DNA of 40,424 bases from Bacteroidota bacterium (GTDB taxonomy: Bacteria; Bacteroidota; Ignavibacteria; Kryptoniales; JAKASW01): NCBI GenBank assembly GCA_023480735.1, contig JAMCXB010000019.1:1-40424 (forward strand), written 5' to 3'. A program made the translations under genes and the position numbers. The notes under the pieces were generated by a model. It did no database searches. It saw only the letters and a program-made list of their open reading frames with translations, and was not told the DNA's origin. This document shows, in pieces, positions 35,601-40,424 of this stretch. How positions within the stretch are numbered: position 1 is the first letter of the stretch; the number at the start of each line of letters is the position of its first letter.

Positions 35601-36277
35601 ACATAGGATACGGCGGACTCGACCACGTAATCGCCTCAGGCAAGAACGTGAACATACTTGTTCTTGATACCGAAGTCTATTCGAATACCGGCGGACAGAT
35701 GTCAAAGGCGACGTCCCGCGCGGCTGTTGCGAAGTTTGCGGCTGCCGGGAAGCCGATGCGCAAAAAGGATCTGTCGCTGATGGCGCTGATGTACGGGAAC
35801 GTTTATGTTGCGCGGGTTGCGATGGGCGCCAACGATGCACAGACTGTACGCGCGTTCCTCGAGGCGGAATCGTACGACGGGCCCTCCATTATCATAGCCT
35901 ACTCCCACTGCATCGAACACGGCATCGATATGTCACTCGGCGCTCAGCACCAGAAGGTGGCTGTCGATACCGGATACTGGCCGCTCTTCCGTTTCGATCC
36001 GAGGCTGGAACATGAGGCTAAGAATCCTTTCAGGCTCGATTCGAAAGCCCCCAAGGGATCGGTGAGCGAATTTACGTCTCTCGAGACACGGTTCAATATG
36101 TTGAAAAAGACTCATCCTGACAGAGTGAAATTCCTTATGGAGCTTGCTCAGGACGACGTGAACCAGAGATGGAAGATGTATGAGCAGCTTTCCAAAGAAT
36201 ACGACCCGCAAAAGTCCGGTGACGGTGCCGACGGCAAGAAGAGCGCACCCTCGGCTGTGCCGACGCAGGCGAACTAG
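32618..36277 (+). CDS. nifJ: Pyruvate:ferredoxin (flavodoxin) oxidoreductase
   Basis: A single-chain, oxygen-sensitive enzyme that converts pyruvate and CoA to acetyl-CoA and CO2 while reducing ferredoxin, or the reverse. Domain order is normal. The pyruvate-binding N-terminal domain has TIDGNEAAAYVAHKLNEVIA and IYPITPSSPMGE. Domain II follows, then the gamma-type domain around FGPKPIHSTYLINRANFIGC. Two 4Fe-4S motifs follow, Cys709/712/715/719 in CIQCNKCVIIC and Cys765/768/771/775 in CTGCGLCVEFC. The proximal cluster has Cys839 and Cys842 in GACSGCGE. The thiamine diphosphate site begins GDGWAYDIGYGG near residue 989, with EVYSNTGGQMSKAT. At 1219 residues it is slightly longer than usual, with a short polar leader. 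It implies anaerobic or microaerobic metabolism. Confidence 0.97.
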   Translation: MAEENISEKDDKQSDSSVNVVTIDGNEAAAYVAHKLNEVIAIYPITPSSPMGEWSDEWSAQSRPNLWGTIPQVAELQSEGGASGAVHGALQAGALTTTFTASQGLLLMIPNMFKIAGELTSTVFHIAARSIAAQALSIFGDHSDVMATRSTGFAMLASNSVQEVNDFALMAQAATLEARVPFLHFFDGFRTSHEVLKIQQLSDGQMRAVINEELISQHRQRALSPDHPVLRGSAQNPDVYFQGRETVNKFYDACPGIVQSVMNKFAKATGRQYKLFEYVGAPDAESVIILMGSGAETVHETVEYLSSRGQKVGVIKVRLFRPFSVEAMAASLPKTVKNIAVLDRTKEPGATGEPLYSDVITALAEAKASGTFTSEPRVIGGRYGLSSKEFTPAMVKAVFDEMKKDKPKNHFTVGIVDDVTNTSLEYDPSFDIEPPEVIRAMFYGLGADGTVGANKNSIKIIGGETDFYAQGYFVYDSKKSGSQTVSHLRFGPKPIHSTYLINRANFIGCHQWFFVEKFDILEKAAPGGVFLLNSIYGPDKVWDKLPMLIQKQIIDKHLKFYVIDAYKVARQTNMGSRINTIMQTCFFAISGVLPREQAIEQIKKSIKKTYGKKGDQVVQQNFQAVDQTLANLFEVKVPDKVSSSIEMPPIVSERAPEYVKKVTARMIEGKGDTLPVSAMPIDGTFPTSTSQWEKRNIALEIPVWEEEICIQCNKCVIICPHASIRVKVYDPKGLTDAPPTFKAMDFKSAEHKGMKYTLQVAPEDCTGCGLCVEFCPAKSKKEAKVKAINMKPQPPLREDEKVNYDFFLNIPEVDRRTIKLDNVKDSQFLQPLFEYSGACSGCGETPYVKLLTQLFGDRSLIANATGCSSIYGGNLPTVPYTKNNDGRGPAWSNSLFEDNAEFGFGMRLAIDKQTEIARELVQKLSDQIGDQLAKELLEADQSGEAGIYEQRQRIKALKDKLAAIKSSEARSLLTVADNLVKRSVWIVGGDGWAYDIGYGGLDHVIASGKNVNILVLDTEVYSNTGGQMSKATSRAAVAKFAAAGKPMRKKDLSLMALMYGNVYVARVAMGANDAQTVRAFLEAESYDGPSIIIAYSHCIEHGIDMSLGAQHQKVAVDTGYWPLFRFDPRLEHEAKNPFRLDSKAPKGSVSEFTSLETRFNMLKKTHPDRVKFLMELAQDDVNQRWKMYEQLSKEYDPQKSGDGADGKKSAPSAVPTQAN

Positions 36278-36288
36278 GCCCGCTGCTT

Positions 36289-37287
36289 ATGGAAATGAAA
36301 ACGAGGTATCTCGGAATAGAACTGAAGAATCCGATCGTCCCGTCGGCGAGCCCGCTTTCCAGGGACATCGATAACATGAAGAGACTGGAGGATTCCGGCG
36401 CTTCTGCGATTGTCATATATTCGCTGTTCGAGGAAGAAATCGCGCATGAAAGTGCCGAGCTGGATCACTACCTGCATTACGGCACGGAAGGCTACGCCGA
36501 AGCGCTTACTTATCTTCCCAGGGCGGATGAATACAACCTTGAGCCGGACGCTTACATAGAACTGCTGAGAAAGGCGAAGTCGTCTCTTGGAATACCGGTG
36601 ATACCCAGTCTGAATGGAATAACCCCGGGCGGCTGGACAAAGTATGCTAAGTACTTCGAGGATGCCGGCGCAGATGCCATCGAGCTGAATGTCTATTACA
36701 TACCGACGGACGCCCGCCTGCCTTCTGCCGATGTCGAACAAAGGTATGTCGACGTGCTGACAGCCGTCAGAGAGGCCGTGAAGATCCCGATTGCGGCCAA
36801 GCTCAGTCCCTACTTCAGCTCCTTCTCCAACGTAGCCGAAAGGATCATCAATGCAGGGGCGGACGGCCTGGTCATGTTTAATCGCTTTTACCAGCCCGAT
36901 ATCAACCTTGAGAAACTCGAGATCAATCCGGGTGTGATGCTGAGCGATTCGAATGCCAGCCGCCTGTCGATGAGATGGGTAGCGATATTTTACGGCAGAC
37001 TGAAGGCGAGCCTTGCGGCGTCGAGCGGCATCCATACAGCTGAAGACGTCCTGAAACTGGTCATGGCAGGCGCAGACGTAACGATGATGTGCTCGGCCTT
37101 GCTGAAGCACGGTCCGGAGCATATCAAGAAAGTTCTTGCCGATCTGACCAAATGGATGGAAGACCATGAATATCAGTCTATCGAACAGATGAAAGGAAGC
37201 ATGAGCCAGAAATCGGTTGCCGACCCCGCCGCTTTCGAACGTGCAAACTACGTCAAGGCTCTGAACAGATACAAGTTGCTTGTATAG
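36289..37287 (+). CDS. Dihydroorotate dehydrogenase-like flavoprotein
   Basis: A TIM-barrel protein of the dihydroorotate dehydrogenase family, of the group often found beside nifJ in anaerobes and cyanobacteria. It opens with TRYLGIELKNPIVPSASPLS, the family N-terminus. It keeps FMN-site features such as PIAAKLSPYFSSF and the terminal SGIHTAEDVLKLVMAGAD segment followed by VTMMCSALLKHGP. The loop where true class 1 enzymes carry NxSCPN reads ELNVYYIPTD, so the cysteine base is missing and orotate synthesis is doubtful. It begins 11 bases after the nifJ stop, so the two are co-transcribed. A role in the same redox metabolism is inference. ATG 36295 is an alternative start two codons inside. 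Confidence 0.88.
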   Translation: MEMKTRYLGIELKNPIVPSASPLSRDIDNMKRLEDSGASAIVIYSLFEEEIAHESAELDHYLHYGTEGYAEALTYLPRADEYNLEPDAYIELLRKAKSSLGIPVIPSLNGITPGGWTKYAKYFEDAGADAIELNVYYIPTDARLPSADVEQRYVDVLTAVREAVKIPIAAKLSPYFSSFSNVAERIINAGADGLVMFNRFYQPDINLEKLEINPGVMLSDSNASRLSMRWVAIFYGRLKASLAASSGIHTAEDVLKLVMAGADVTMMCSALLKHGPEHIKKVLADLTKWMEDHEYQSIEQMKGSMSQKSVADPAAFERANYVKALNRYKLLV

Positions 37288-37308
37288 CTTCTCTTCAGCT
37301 ACAAAACG

Positions 37309-37336
37309 GGGCGCCGCGATGCGCCCTTTTGTTTTT
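37309..37336. terminator. Terminator between convergent genes
   Basis: GGGCGC (37309-37314) and GCGCCC (37321-37326) form a 6-bp stem with a six-base loop, preceded by AAAA and followed by TTTTGTTTTT on the plus strand. It ends the nifJ operon. The A-rich left flank is short, so use from the other side, after the PAP2 gene, is only possible. Confidence 0.75.
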
Positions 37337-37390
37337 CCAGGGTACCAGATAGCGCAAATGTCCGAGAAAAGCACAGCGGAGTATAGGGCG

Positions 37391-38536
37391 TTATACCTTC
37401 ACACGGTTGCTTGCAGCGGAAATTGCCGGAACTGACCTCTCCTTTTTGTTTTTCTTTGCCGTTGAGGGTTCATCGTTAAGTCGGCGGAAGAAGACGGAAG
37501 CGAGAAGCGTAGAAATGACTCCGATAGTTACTCCGGCGAGCGTGTCGACAAAATAATGCTGTGCTAAATAGAAAGTCCCAAGAGTTGAAAGCAGTAGAAA
37601 CGGACCGAGAACGGCTGCGGCAACAGGACTCGCTTCGAGAAGACAGATCGCGGCAAGTGTCGCCCATGCAGCGTGTGAACTTGGGAAGGTGGTGGTAGGC
37701 ATCATCTCGAGTCCCTTCTTGGATTGCCTCATGTGCGTCAGGAACCTTTTAACCTGCGGAACCGGTGGGTATTCCTGCAGGGCCGAGCTGATCCCGTGAG
37801 GATCCCTGAGTTGGTACACGTCATCGATGAATCTATCCTGGGGACTCATAGCCGGCACAAGAAGCCAGATGGGGGTCATTATCGCAAAACTCAAAAAGAA
37901 CGCCATGACATACTTTGAGAAGCTTCTTTTGTTCTTGAAGAATACATACAATGCCGCAATCACAAGCAGGAATGGTAAATTGAGAAAAGAGAGCTCGACT
38001 GCTTCGATCAACCATACGGGGAACTTGATTGTCTCCAAAGTTAAGAAAGGATATGTACCTGTCAGCCAGAAATCCGCAGCGGCGAGCTTCGAGTCGATCC
38101 ATCGATGTTGGTTTGCAGAGTTTACGTACCCAACGATGTACGACAGAAGGAAAAGATTGAGAAATATCGGGAATACCATCCTCAACATTTCGTAAGCCTT
38201 CCTGAGCCAGCGGTCGGCCTGGCGTTTAAGATGATGAATGAGTCGTTTCTCTTCGAAACCTTCTTCGCCGGAAGAATTCATGATCCATCTGGTGATTGAA
38301 TAAGCCGCGGCTCCAAGGCTTAGAAAAGCCGCAACGTACGCTATCCAGCCGTGAAATTCGTTAAAGAAAGAATCGGCATAAAACGAAAAGTAACTCTCCT
38401 TCTGGGGGACCGGGCCTTTCATTAGTCCGAGAGATACAACGATGAGAGACAGCATGACCGCGAGTCCGTATGAGAACCTCACCATTTTCTCGACCGGGTC
38501 ACGAGACTTTTCATTTGCGGTTGGATTCGATTTCAT
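37391..38536 (-). CDS. PAP2-family membrane phosphatase
   Basis: An integral-membrane phosphatase of the PAP2 / inositol phosphoryltransferase-like group, acting on lipid phosphates at the membrane. Hydrophobicity shows several transmembrane helices. Conserved motif 2 is TTFPSSH with His288, and motif 3 is LAQHYFVDTLAG with His327 and Asp331, the nucleophile and its partner in the family. Motif 1 (KxxxxxxRP) is not clear, as in the PAP2_3/Aur1-like branch. The length of 381 is longer than simple PAP2 enzymes because of an N-terminal membrane extension of about 120 residues. It is convergent with nifJ and has no operon neighbour. The ATG has no strong Shine-Dalgarno sequence. The C-terminal 25 residues are polar and basic. 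Confidence 0.87.
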   Translation of the reverse strand: MKSNPTANEKSRDPVEKMVRFSYGLAVMLSLIVVSLGLMKGPVPQKESYFSFYADSFFNEFHGWIAYVAAFLSLGAAAYSITRWIMNSSGEEGFEEKRLIHHLKRQADRWLRKAYEMLRMVFPIFLNLFLLSYIVGYVNSANQHRWIDSKLAAADFWLTGTYPFLTLETIKFPVWLIEAVELSFLNLPFLLVIAALYVFFKNKRSFSKYVMAFFLSFAIMTPIWLLVPAMSPQDRFIDDVYQLRDPHGISSALQEYPPVPQVKRFLTHMRQSKKGLEMMPTTTFPSSHAAWATLAAICLLEASPVAAAVLGPFLLLSTLGTFYLAQHYFVDTLAGVTIGVISTLLASVFFRRLNDEPSTAKKNKKERSVPAISAASNRVKV

Positions 38537-38772
38537 TGTCGGTGGATCGAATAGGGATTTTGATCGACGGCACGCTTAGCCGGTCTTCCACGGAAAATCG
38601 CCGGGATAGAAACGCGTCTTCTGAGATGGATAACCCTGACTGCGAGCCTGTGGTAGTTAATTTCCATTCTCCTAACTTCACTGATACTAAATTTTAGCGT
38701 TGCTTGCAAGCCATGTAATGGCCCCCCTCTTAGACCCGGACACCTTCGCAAGGTAGCATTGGGCTGACCGCA

Positions 38773-38797
38773 GGAACCTTTCGGTGGTTGATCGTAG
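38773..38797. repeat. 25-base direct repeat, copy A
   Basis: Begins GGAACCTT and ends GGTTGATCGTAG. It matches 39165-39189 at 21 of 25 positions. In copy B the centre forms a perfect hairpin, while here the arm is imperfect. Confidence 0.5.
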
Positions 38798-38925
38798 GTA
38801 AAGATTCGACCTCACCCTGTCCCTCTCCTATTGCACGGGCAAAAGTCATCGGAAAGGGGGGAACGTAAATTGGGAATGAAGGGGTGAGTCGGGTTTCCAG
38901 GATGATCAGCTGGGATAGACGTGAA

Positions 38926-38999
38926 AGCCCGAAGGGCTGATATGATTGTAGAATAAGAAAGAGAAACTCATTTCCAGGCGTCGGTTTCAAACCGATGCC
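38926..38999. repeat. Paired hairpins; GGCGTCG family copy 2
   Basis: AGCCC and GGGCT (38926-38938) make a hairpin with a GAA loop. After an A-rich spacer, GGCGTCGGTTT (38977-38987) pairs with AAACCGATGCC (38989-38999). The second hairpin is the relative of 70-91. The left cluster also has a CCC/GGG hairpin (40-56) just before its copy, so the pair seems to be one repeat unit. Confidence 0.6.
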
Positions 39000-39020
39000 G
39001 AGGCTGCGGGTTGAATTCCC

Positions 39021-39034
39021 CGCCGCTTGCGGCG
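39021..39034. repeat. Short GC hairpin
   Basis: CGCCGC and GCGGCG are perfect inverted copies separated by TT. Such a tight loop is better read as a palindrome-like spacer between the neighbouring repeats. Confidence 0.5.
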
Positions 39035-39111
39035 TCATTCCGGCCCCGCTTTGGGCGGGGTGAACTCCAGCCGGAATCCAGAGAATGGATGCCAGCGTAC
39101 GCTGGCATGAC
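39034..39111. repeat. Composite fold-back repeat with a 20-base palindrome
   Basis: ATTCCGGC (39037-39044) pairs with GCCGGAAT (39070-39077), enclosing CCCCGC/GCGGGG (39044-39060). It is followed by a perfect 20-base palindrome at 39089-39108 centred on GTAC. GTCAT at the left end and ATGAC at the right end are inverted. The form resembles intergenic repeats starting GTCATTCCGG that are common in bacterial genomes. Confidence 0.65.
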
Positions 39112-39116
39112 AAATA

Positions 39117-39136
39117 CCTCGCGGCTTGCCGCGAGG
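39117..39136. repeat. Perfect 9-bp hairpin
   Basis: CCTCGCGGC (39117-39125) pairs with GCCGCGAGG (39128-39136) around a TT centre. It directly follows the composite repeat. Confidence 0.6.
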
Positions 39137-39164
39137 ATGTTTATTAAACCACGGGAGACACGAA

Positions 39165-39189
39165 GGAACCTTGCGAAGGTTGATCGCAG
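39165..39189. repeat. 25-base direct repeat, copy B, with hairpin
   Basis: AACCTT (39167-39172) pairs with AAGGTT (39176-39181) around GCG. The full 25-base word matches 38773-38797 at 21 positions. Confidence 0.5.
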
Positions 39190-39233
39190 ATTCTTGTTGA
39201 CATGCGCCATGGTGCATGTTGCACAAGTGAAAA

Positions 39234-39370
39234 GTGTCATTCCGACCGACCCCGACTCAAGTGAATTGAGTCGGGGGAGCGGAGGAATCTTCTGCGGTTC
39301 ACCTGTAATCGGCATTAGAGAGCTTCCATATAAGATTTCTCTCCCGACAAGGTCGGGATCGAAATGACAC
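39234..39370. repeat. MITE-like fold-back element, about 137 bases
   Basis: The ends GTGTCATTCCGAC (39234-39246) and GTCGGGATCGAAATGACAC (39352-39370) are imperfect inverted copies. Inner blocks GGAGGAATCTT and AAGATTTCTCTC pair next. Nested inside are a perfect 11-bp hairpin CCCCGACTCAA/TTGAGTCGGGG (39250-39276) and CCCGAC/GTCGGG (39343-39357). There is no coding capacity. From memory, it resembles a widely spread intergenic repeat type beginning GTCATTCCGA and ending TCGAAATGAC. Confidence 0.7.
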
Positions 39371-39718
39371 ATGTAGTGTTCTGCAACGGGCTCCATGGCA
39401 CGGGTTATATTTTCCACATCCCCGTGATGCGGTGGCGGAGCCGGGACAAACGGGGGAAGCACAACGGATTTAGAGTTCTACAAACGAAAATCGGCTGCCG
39501 AATTCGCCGGCGCCAGTTTCATCCACGAGATCCCCGAAGAATCCAGGAAGCACATTGCGTGATTCAGGTTTTCTGTCCGTAATCGGCGCGTCAGAGAGGC
39601 CGGTTTGCCGGATGGCACGTGCCCCCTTTGGAGCCCGAAAGTGGACATTTACAAAGATAAGCGCAGCGCTGTCGTGCAGTGCCTGCGGTGCTTCAAACAA
39701 AAGAGAGAGGAGTGCAAA

Positions 39719-40159
39719 ATGGCACTACCTAATCGTGTAAGCGCGGTTCTCACAGAAGAAGACCTTGGAACCGCTCTTTCCGGAATGGGTACCACCAGGG
39801 GAAAGCTCCCTTTTCTCATCGAGCTCAAGAAAGAGGAGCGAAGGAAACTCGTCCGCATCGATGAGAGTGCTCAGCCCTGGACGGCAAGGTTCGACGTAGC
39901 GGAGATGCGCAAGGACGTAGAACTTTGGAGTCAAATGATCAAGATCGACCAGGCATTGACTTCACTGAAGCAGCTTGTTGAAGATACGGTTGCGGCAGTG
40001 GCAGTCGATGCATACTCCGCGGCTCTTGTCGTTTACCACCTTGGAAGGGACAACGAGGTCGGAGTCGAAGGTCTGGAAGATCTGATGGACGAGTTCGGAA
40101 AGCGCTTTGCACACAAATCGAGCAAGTCTGCAGAATCGGCCCAGACCCCTCAGAAATAG
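39719..40159 (+). CDS. Uncharacterised 146-residue protein
   Basis: A small soluble protein with no signal peptide or membrane helix. The start is ATG 39719 with GAGGAG upstream; the frame is open back to 39605 but that part has a different composition and poor start context. Visible features are an N-terminal NRVSAVLTEEDLGTALSGM, a central LPFLIELKKEERRKLVRIDE, and FDVAEMRKDVELWSQMIKID leading into a helix-rich half (AVAVDAYSAALVVYHLGRDN). The C-terminus, LMDEFGKRFAHKSSKSAESAQ, is lysine- and serine-rich. I recall similar uncharacterised proteins in Bacteroidota and related genomes, but cannot name a family and assign no function. A perfect 12-bp stem lies 48 bases after the stop. It is isolated beside a repeat-rich region. 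Confidence 0.75.
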   Translation: MALPNRVSAVLTEEDLGTALSGMGTTRGKLPFLIELKKEERRKLVRIDESAQPWTARFDVAEMRKDVELWSQMIKIDQALTSLKQLVEDTVAAVAVDAYSAALVVYHLGRDNEVGVEGLEDLMDEFGKRFAHKSSKSAESAQTPQK

Positions 40160-40207
40160 GCGGAATCCGAACAATTCGCAGAATCGCCTAAAATGGGGGA
40201 AATTAGC

Positions 40208-40237
40208 CGTTGGGGAGGCGTCAGTGCCTCCCCAACG
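40208..40237 (+). terminator. Perfect 12-bp stem after the last gene
   Basis: CGTTGGGGAGGC (40208-40219) pairs perfectly with GCCTCCCCAACG (40226-40237) around GTCAGT. A T-run (40249-40255 region, ATTTTTG) is several bases away, so it may be a terminator or another member of the hairpin repeats. Right of it, 40238-40424 holds no gene I can support. Confidence 0.6.
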
Positions 40238-40424
40238 AGAAAGTTTCATTTTTGAGCCAGATTTGATTACGAGGGAACCATCATTGGCTACGCCGCAACC
40301 ATCGGAGATAAGCGGAGAATCGAGGACGCGTTGGAACGGGGTCTTTGGGAGATCGTACTTCTTAACGATGAGTGAACCAGCTCGTTGTTTAGCAATTAGT
40401 TTAGTTGAAGGGACGAAGAAATTC

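Larger units (their letters stand above)
38537..39718. other. Non-coding, hairpin-rich region
   Basis: About 1.2 kb in which no reading frame resembles a known protein. It holds at least eight short hairpins, one fold-back element and a 25-base near-repeat, listed separately. Between about 39480 and 39700 frames on both strands stay open, which may be chance or remains of a gene. The left 150 bases must contain the PAP2 promoter on the minus strand, which I could not place. Confidence 0.6.

Noticed and set aside
35070-35840. Minus-strand frame of 256 codons opposite nifJ
   Set aside because: Serine/arginine-rich shadow typical of antisense frames; nifJ is certain.
36274-37374. Minus-strand frame of 366 codons opposite the dihydroorotate dehydrogenase-like gene
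   Set aside because: The plus-strand gene has clear family motifs and a nifJ operon context; the antisense frame shows none.
38700-39400. CRISPR array
   Set aside because: The repeats are hairpins of different sequence and irregular spacing, with no constant repeat-spacer unit.
38730-39582. Several ORFs of 60-160 codons in the hairpin-rich region
   Set aside because: They run through hairpins and fold-back repeats, and their products are low-complexity readings of repeat sequence.

Overview
The window looks like a chromosomal segment of an anaerobic or facultative Gram-negative bacterium of the Bacteroidota/Chlorobiota (FCB) group, possibly close to Ignavibacteria or Kryptonia. The signs are a secreted subtilase ending in a type IX secretion C-terminal sorting domain, a SusC/Oar-like TonB-dependent receptor with a carboxypeptidase-regulatory domain, many lipoprotein signal peptides, a TolC-MacA-MacB pump and a full-length pyruvate:ferredoxin oxidoreductase (NifJ). 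Placement below phylum is inference. No rRNA, tRNA, CRISPR array, transposase or phage gene was seen.

Layout. 1-480: a cluster of short hairpins around one doubtful small membrane-protein ORF, ending in a strong terminator. 571-3835 (+): lipoprotein amidohydrolase, aldo/keto reductase, adenosine-specific kinase. 3888-8433 (+): TolC, MacA-like adaptor, MacB-type ATPase and FtsX/MacB-type permease, a complete tripartite export operon. 8526-9897 (-): O6-methylguanine-DNA methyltransferase and a LysE-family exporter. 10162-14259 (+): three parvulin-related periplasmic chaperones, the last SurA. 14378-18474 (+): three M16 peptidase genes, two with the HxxEH zinc site and one without it but with an R/Y-type motif. 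18490-23770 (+): MoxR ATPase, T9SS-type subtilase and a VWA membrane protein, joined by 4-nt stop/start overlaps. 23846-26462 (+): pstC-pstA-pstB behind a three-repeat Pho box. 26787-28721: M1 metallopeptidase. 29023-32229: TonB-dependent receptor with a second, weaker Pho-box-like motif upstream. 32618-37287: nifJ and a dihydroorotate dehydrogenase-like gene. 37391-38536 (-): PAP2 phosphatase. 38537-39718: about 1.2 kb of non-coding DNA packed with hairpins and a fold-back repeat. 39719-40159: an uncharacterised 146-residue protein followed by a perfect 12-bp stem.

Much of the middle of the window concerns the cell envelope: making and folding outer-membrane proteins (SurA cluster), proteolysis (M16, S8, M1), efflux (TolC/MacAB), outer-membrane uptake (TonB receptor) and phosphate import (Pst). 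The two Pho-box-like sites suggest that the receptor could be co-regulated with Pst.

No clearly new enzyme system was found. The less ordinary points are (i) the hairpin-bounded segment at 1-473, whose outer hairpins are inverted copies with compensatory changes, (ii) the fold-back element and hairpin field at 38.7-39.4 kb, which shares one hairpin family with the left edge, (iii) the MoxR-subtilase-VWA translational coupling, (iv) the 2+1 M16 set, and (v) the Pho-box-like site before the receptor.
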